A stretch of DNA of 64,000 nt from Euptelea pleiosperma. Lineage: Eukaryota > Streptophyta > Magnoliopsida > Ranunculales > Eupteleaceae. The position numbers and the translations under genes were made by a program. Every line of letters begins with the position of its first letter. The first letter of the stretch is position 1. Below, piece after piece: positions 60,536-64,000 of the stretch. The notes beneath the pieces were generated by a model. It was given only the letters and a program-made list of their open reading frames with translations. It did no database searches and was not told the DNA's origin. The DNA lies in contig CM068552.1 in NCBI GenBank assembly GCA_035048495.1, forward strand, positions 18,850,154 to 18,914,153, in the 5' to 3' direction.

Positions 60536-60845
60536 CAAAGGCATGGTAACAACAATAAACAAGGTAGAGTGGAAAATCTCACCTAAAACTCAAACAACAA
60601 TGAAGATTTGAATTATTCATTAGTAATATATAATTGCCATCTCTGCTTACAATCTATTAACCGTCCAATGAATGATTCACCTCTTTGATGATCCATAACT
60701 TAATAAATTTCGATGACGATCTCATATATCTCATTCTTTTCAAAATGATTGCTTGGTAGTGTAAGATGTCACCCATTGAATGTTTTCTTTGTTTTGTTTT
60801 TGGAAGGCAAACCAATAAATGTTGGGTTCCACCCATAGAGACAAG

Positions 60846-62139
60846 CTCCAAATTGCCCTAATTAAGAAGTCAATATTGAATCAACATAATGCTTGGGATT
60901 TTTTATCTATTAATTCTATGGCCAATCTAAAGACCACTGCCATGGGTCTCACAGGCATGGAAATGAAGTCTGGACTGCAGATCTTATAATTGGACATGGA
61001 AATCCCTTATAGATTAGAGCATATGAGACAAGTCCAGATGAAAGACCAAAGGTTAGGCATTTCAGCAAATGCATTGGATCCAAAATATACAAAAAACAAA
61101 GAATGTAGGACAATGCTCACAAGTTCTTCTTCAAAGAACTGCTTTGCCTACAATGCTGGCTCCATCTCTGCATAAATTTCTTCCATTGTTATTCTCTTCT
61201 CCCTTTATCAGATGGCATGATAGAAAACAGCATCCTGCTTCAAATAGCATTCTTCCTATTAATAGTGTCGACCCATAACAGATTTCCTACAGGGATATAT
61301 ACCCAACATAAACAATACCATTCTTACGATCTCCTTCTAAAATCCTTGATCTAATCCAGAACATCAACATCACTCTTGAAGATCTTTATGATCATGAGAA
61401 GTTATTGCCATGGTGTACAGCAACAGGCTAGGTAATATTTTTTTTTCCAGAACGTGATCTACATTCCACGAGCTTTTTGGTCCACTGACACTAGTGGAAA
61501 AAAGGAGAAAAAGAACACAAGAAAGGTCACTGAAAACAATCATCGAGCATCCTAACAATCATCGAGAAATAGCAGTCCCCTTAAGGGAGGCTAGAACTCC
61601 AACATATAGCATCTTGAAGGTCATCGAGTAAATTAGACAATGAAAATGGTTGTAGATGTGGAAAAGACAAGAGTCGATAACTCAAACACTAACCACAGCA
61701 ATAGTCAGATCGGTAGCTACAAGCTTAATTGACTCATGGCGGCCCATCTGATGAAGAAATCAGCAAAATAACAATCAGATGGAATAAGGGCAAATATTTG
61801 CCCCATCCTAATAATGAAGTTGAAAAAGATGCTTATATCCTTAATTACTAGTAAACTAATTAACACACAAACGGAAGCCTCTAACACTACCCCTCAAGCT
61901 AGAGCACACATTCATGGCTTGGAAGCTGAAAATAATAGAACAAACCCAATCTTTTCCTAATCAAAGGGTACAACAATCTCTTATAGTTACCATTTCCCTC
62001 ACAAAACTGGAATTGGCTTCTTCGTGCTCTTTTCATTAATGGGAAACTAGATCCAAAGCAATCCAGGTTGCAGCTTAAATGTCTCATAACATCTTCATGG
62101 GAAGATGGACCTCAACACCATCTCACTTAAGATATTTTT
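60846..62139. other. Interval between unit C and block copy 3
   Basis: 61,380-61,545 matches 19,205-19,375 (GTGTACAGCAACAGG, ACGTGATCTACATTCCACGA). The rest shows no gene. Short minus frames near 61,899-62,087 have no recognised homology. Confidence 0.55.
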
Positions 62140-62716
62140 AAACAAAAACCATAAAACTCAAAACAGCCGCAATTCCTAGTAATATACAATGAAAAATAGA
62201 AAAGCTAAAATCAAACTTCAATTGCAGAAAGTGTAGAAGAACAAGGACTAACATGGAACCCACAAACTTTTCATAAAGAGAAGATAAAAAAAGAAAGGAC
62301 AACATATCTATAATATATTGGGTTTCCAAAAAAAAAAACCCACAAAAGCAATCAGCTTTCCAAACTAAACGTTTCAAGCTCAAATCTGCAAATACATCCT
62401 ATTAAACCTTAGCTTAATATTAAATTTTTTTCAAAAAACACCCCTATTTCAACTCCTCCAGGTGCAAGGATGTGCTTATGCTTCAGACATCTAGAAAGCG
62501 CCGTGTCAAACACCGATACACACATCTTGTCATTGTTACGTAGCTTTAAAACTAAAAATTTAAGGTCTGTTAAAAATACTGAAAATGGCACAGATTACAC
62601 ATGCACCACCCAACAACTTTGAGAAATTCATCTTTTTTGCTTTACAAAAATGTCTTGGGTAATAAGTCATAGCTTGAAATTCATGTGTTAGATGAAAAGA
62701 TGCGTGAGAGACAAGG

Positions 62717-62995
62717 AATCAGAGTATTCGAGGGCAAACAAGCAAATTTGCAGGCCATAGTTCTTACCATCAAGGGGATGATGTTTCTTATCCTGTTTGC
62801 AGGGGCTTATTGTTCGAGGACTTTATTTTTCGGTGGGGTCTTCTTTGAACTTGGGATGGCAGTTAGTCGGGTTTGTGTTTTATTTGTGTTTTTGTAACCT
62901 TTGCTTTCTGTGGGTCAGCTCGACCTCTTTAGCTCAAGCCTGCTATTTCTTGGCAATTGGCCCCAATAAAATTTATACTCATAAAAAAAAAAAAT
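62717..62995 (+). mobile_element. 5'-truncated LINE with poly-A and target duplication
   Basis: The insert contains RVFEGKQANLQAIVLTIKGM-type LINE tail codons, a 3' untranslated part (CCCCAATAAAATTTATACTC) and A12. GAGACAAGG flanks it at 62,708-62,716 and 62,996-63,004. Copies 1 and 2 have the uninterrupted ATGAGAGACAAGGTTACTC. Confidence 0.9.
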
Positions 62996-63262
62996 GAGAC
63001 AAGGTTACTCTAGTTATTATTTGTATCCAAACTGTCTTTCATCACTTCTGAGGCTGTTGTACTAGATTTGACCAAGTGATGTAGGACAAACAGAAGTTCA
63101 ATAAGGCCTAGGTTTAGAAAATCGTAATTAAGGGTGCACAGGGTTGGAGGGGTTAAGAAAGAGTAATCAGGGCCTGGTTTGATTGAGAATAAAGTGTAAG
63201 ATTTGGGGTTATAGTTGGGTAAGATAATGTAGAATTATGGGGCTGGATTAAGGGCTGAACAT

Positions 63263-63654
63263 TTGTTTTTTGACAAGTGTAAACTATCATTAATAGCAAA
63301 AGAAGATTACAGGAAAAGCCTATGAGGTCGAGGTGACCTTCAAGAGGCTAAGGCACCTACATCATCACTGAACAAGGGAAAAGGCATAAAACAAAGAAAC
63401 CAAATATCATACTAAATCTCTATGGCATATCATGTCCCACCGGAATAAAAGTTCTCAAAGAATAATCCCGGCCCCGACATTCTCGAAAGGCTTTAGACCA
63501 GAAGAACAAGAGTCCCTTAATGTTCAGAATAATATTCCCCTCTGAGGCCTTCCTACCCTCAAAGACCCTATGATTACGTTCTTTCCACAAACCCCAACAA
63601 ATCGCAAACGGGAGCATGCGCCAAAGAATGAGTCCTCTGGTAGAGAAAGATGAT
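63263..63654 (-). mobile_element. 5'-truncated LINE, minus strand, with target duplication
   Basis: On the minus strand: LILWRMLPFAICWGLWKERN, HRVFEGRKASEGNIILNIKG, LLFFWSKAFRECRGRD, then a tail ending in A-rich sequence (TTGTTTTTTG at the plus-strand left end). GGGCTGAACAT flanks it at 63,252-63,262 and 63,655-63,665. The empty site GGGCTGAACATAAGGATA is near 2399. Its coding part lies at 63,420-63,654. Confidence 0.9.
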
Positions 63655-63760
63655 GGGCTGAACATAAGGATATAAAGGTTGTTGGTTTGATGGTTAAAGT
63701 TGTTTTGGGGTTTTATGGGGTAATTAGAACAGATGTGTGGGGATGTTATTAGTTAGTGGG

Positions 63761-63950
63761 CCTAGAGAGCAGCTTTGAGTCGAGGGGGGGCACACTACCT
63801 ATTCCTGGGACCCCCTATTCACGTTTAGGCCCTGCATTGATGCCCTACACTGGATGCCCTATGAAGGATATTCAATCTCAACAACACTATATTTTTCAAC
63901 CAATTGCAATAGGCATGACTAAGTTAACAACCAAAGCCAGTCTCTCGTAT
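63761..63950. other. Interval with a GGGGGGG run, no feature recognised
   Basis: TCGAGGGGGGGCACACTACC and following low-copy sequence. Confidence 0.4.
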
Positions 63951-63954
63951 GAAA

Positions 63955-64000
63955 ATAGATGGGGACTAATGCCGGATTTCTTAATAACAAAGGACGACAG
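63955..64000 (+). repeat. Start of a fourth 2.6-kb unit (D)
   Basis: AGATGGGGACTAATGCCGGATTTCTTAATAACAAAGGACGACAG aligns, in pieces, with unit A at 16,428-16,470 (AGATGGGGATTGCCGGATTT, AACAAAGGACGCCAG). The rest lies beyond the window. Confidence 0.6.

Larger units (their letters stand above)
57961..60537 (+). repeat. 2.6-kb repeated unit, copy C
   Basis: Starts AATTCCTCAGTTATCTTTC as in unit A. It has H1 (59,311-59,418), the short perfect hairpin (59,729-59,764), H2 (60,121-60,222) and the copia LTR part (60,278-60,535). Downstream (60,538-60,840) it matches the sequence after unit B. Confidence 0.85.
62140..63760. repeat. Block copy 3 (without the gypsy element)
   Basis: AAATAGAAAAGCTAAAATCAAAC through GGGCTGGATTAAGGGCTGAAC matches 1600-2410, and 63,655-63,755 continues with 2398-2730 minus internal pieces. 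It shows the ancestral, unduplicated order of the block and lacks the 170-bp repeat and the gypsy insertion in the visible part. Two LINEs interrupt it. Confidence 0.8.

Overview
This is a stretch of flowering-plant nuclear DNA made almost entirely of transposable elements and their duplicated remains. It holds Ty3/gypsy (Tat-type), Ty1/copia, Tekay-like, LINE, hAT, CACTA, Harbinger-like and foldback sequences, and it is AT-rich. No intact host protein gene, tRNA or rRNA gene could be supported. The species cannot be named from the sequence.

Layout. 1-7045 and about 28,113-35,565 are two near-identical copies of one segment: a repeat block followed by a Tat-lineage gypsy element inserted at the same site, with the same target duplication AAAGG. 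Copy 1 is cut by a 100-N assembly gap at 7046-7145. Copy 2 is complete at 31,392-43,366: LTRs of 1179 and 1228 bp, broken gag-pol, two RNase H domains, a DD35E integrase core and a spliced-looking antisense gene before the 3' LTR. After the gap, 7146-10,721 is a CACTA element with a decayed TNP2 transposase. 12,021-13,269 is a non-autonomous hAT with a perfect 8-bp target duplication. 13,270-13,955 ends in a second CACTA terminus.

About 15,968-18,680, 24,625-27,195 and 57,961-60,537 are three copies of a 2.6-kb unit (A, B, C); a fourth (D) starts at the window's right edge. Each unit carries a promoter-like TATA (degenerate in C), two related stem-loops, one short perfect hairpin and the R/U5 part of a copia LTR. 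B and C are each followed by the same block that precedes the gypsy element, which suggests large-scale tandem duplication. Between A and B lie foldback repeats, a terminal-inverted-repeat element with many copies of TCCAATCGATT, an 870-bp palindrome and a Harbinger-like element.

46,769-53,822 is the most striking structure: nine copia LTRs alternating with eight short internal regions, bounded as a whole by one target duplication AGCAC. The pre-insertion site survives in a paralogous segment near 14,461. The array also has a 2.52-kb, three-unit higher-order repeat. 54,200-57,570 is a probable 3.4-kb solo LTR. 62,140-63,260 is a third copy of the block, interrupted by two 5'-truncated LINEs with clear target duplications.

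The elements do not cooperate as a pathway. The window is a record of insertion, deletion, unequal crossing-over and segmental duplication. The items most worth following up are the concatemeric copia array and the structure-conserving paired stem-loops of units A-C. All alignments were made by eye, so divergence statements are qualitative.
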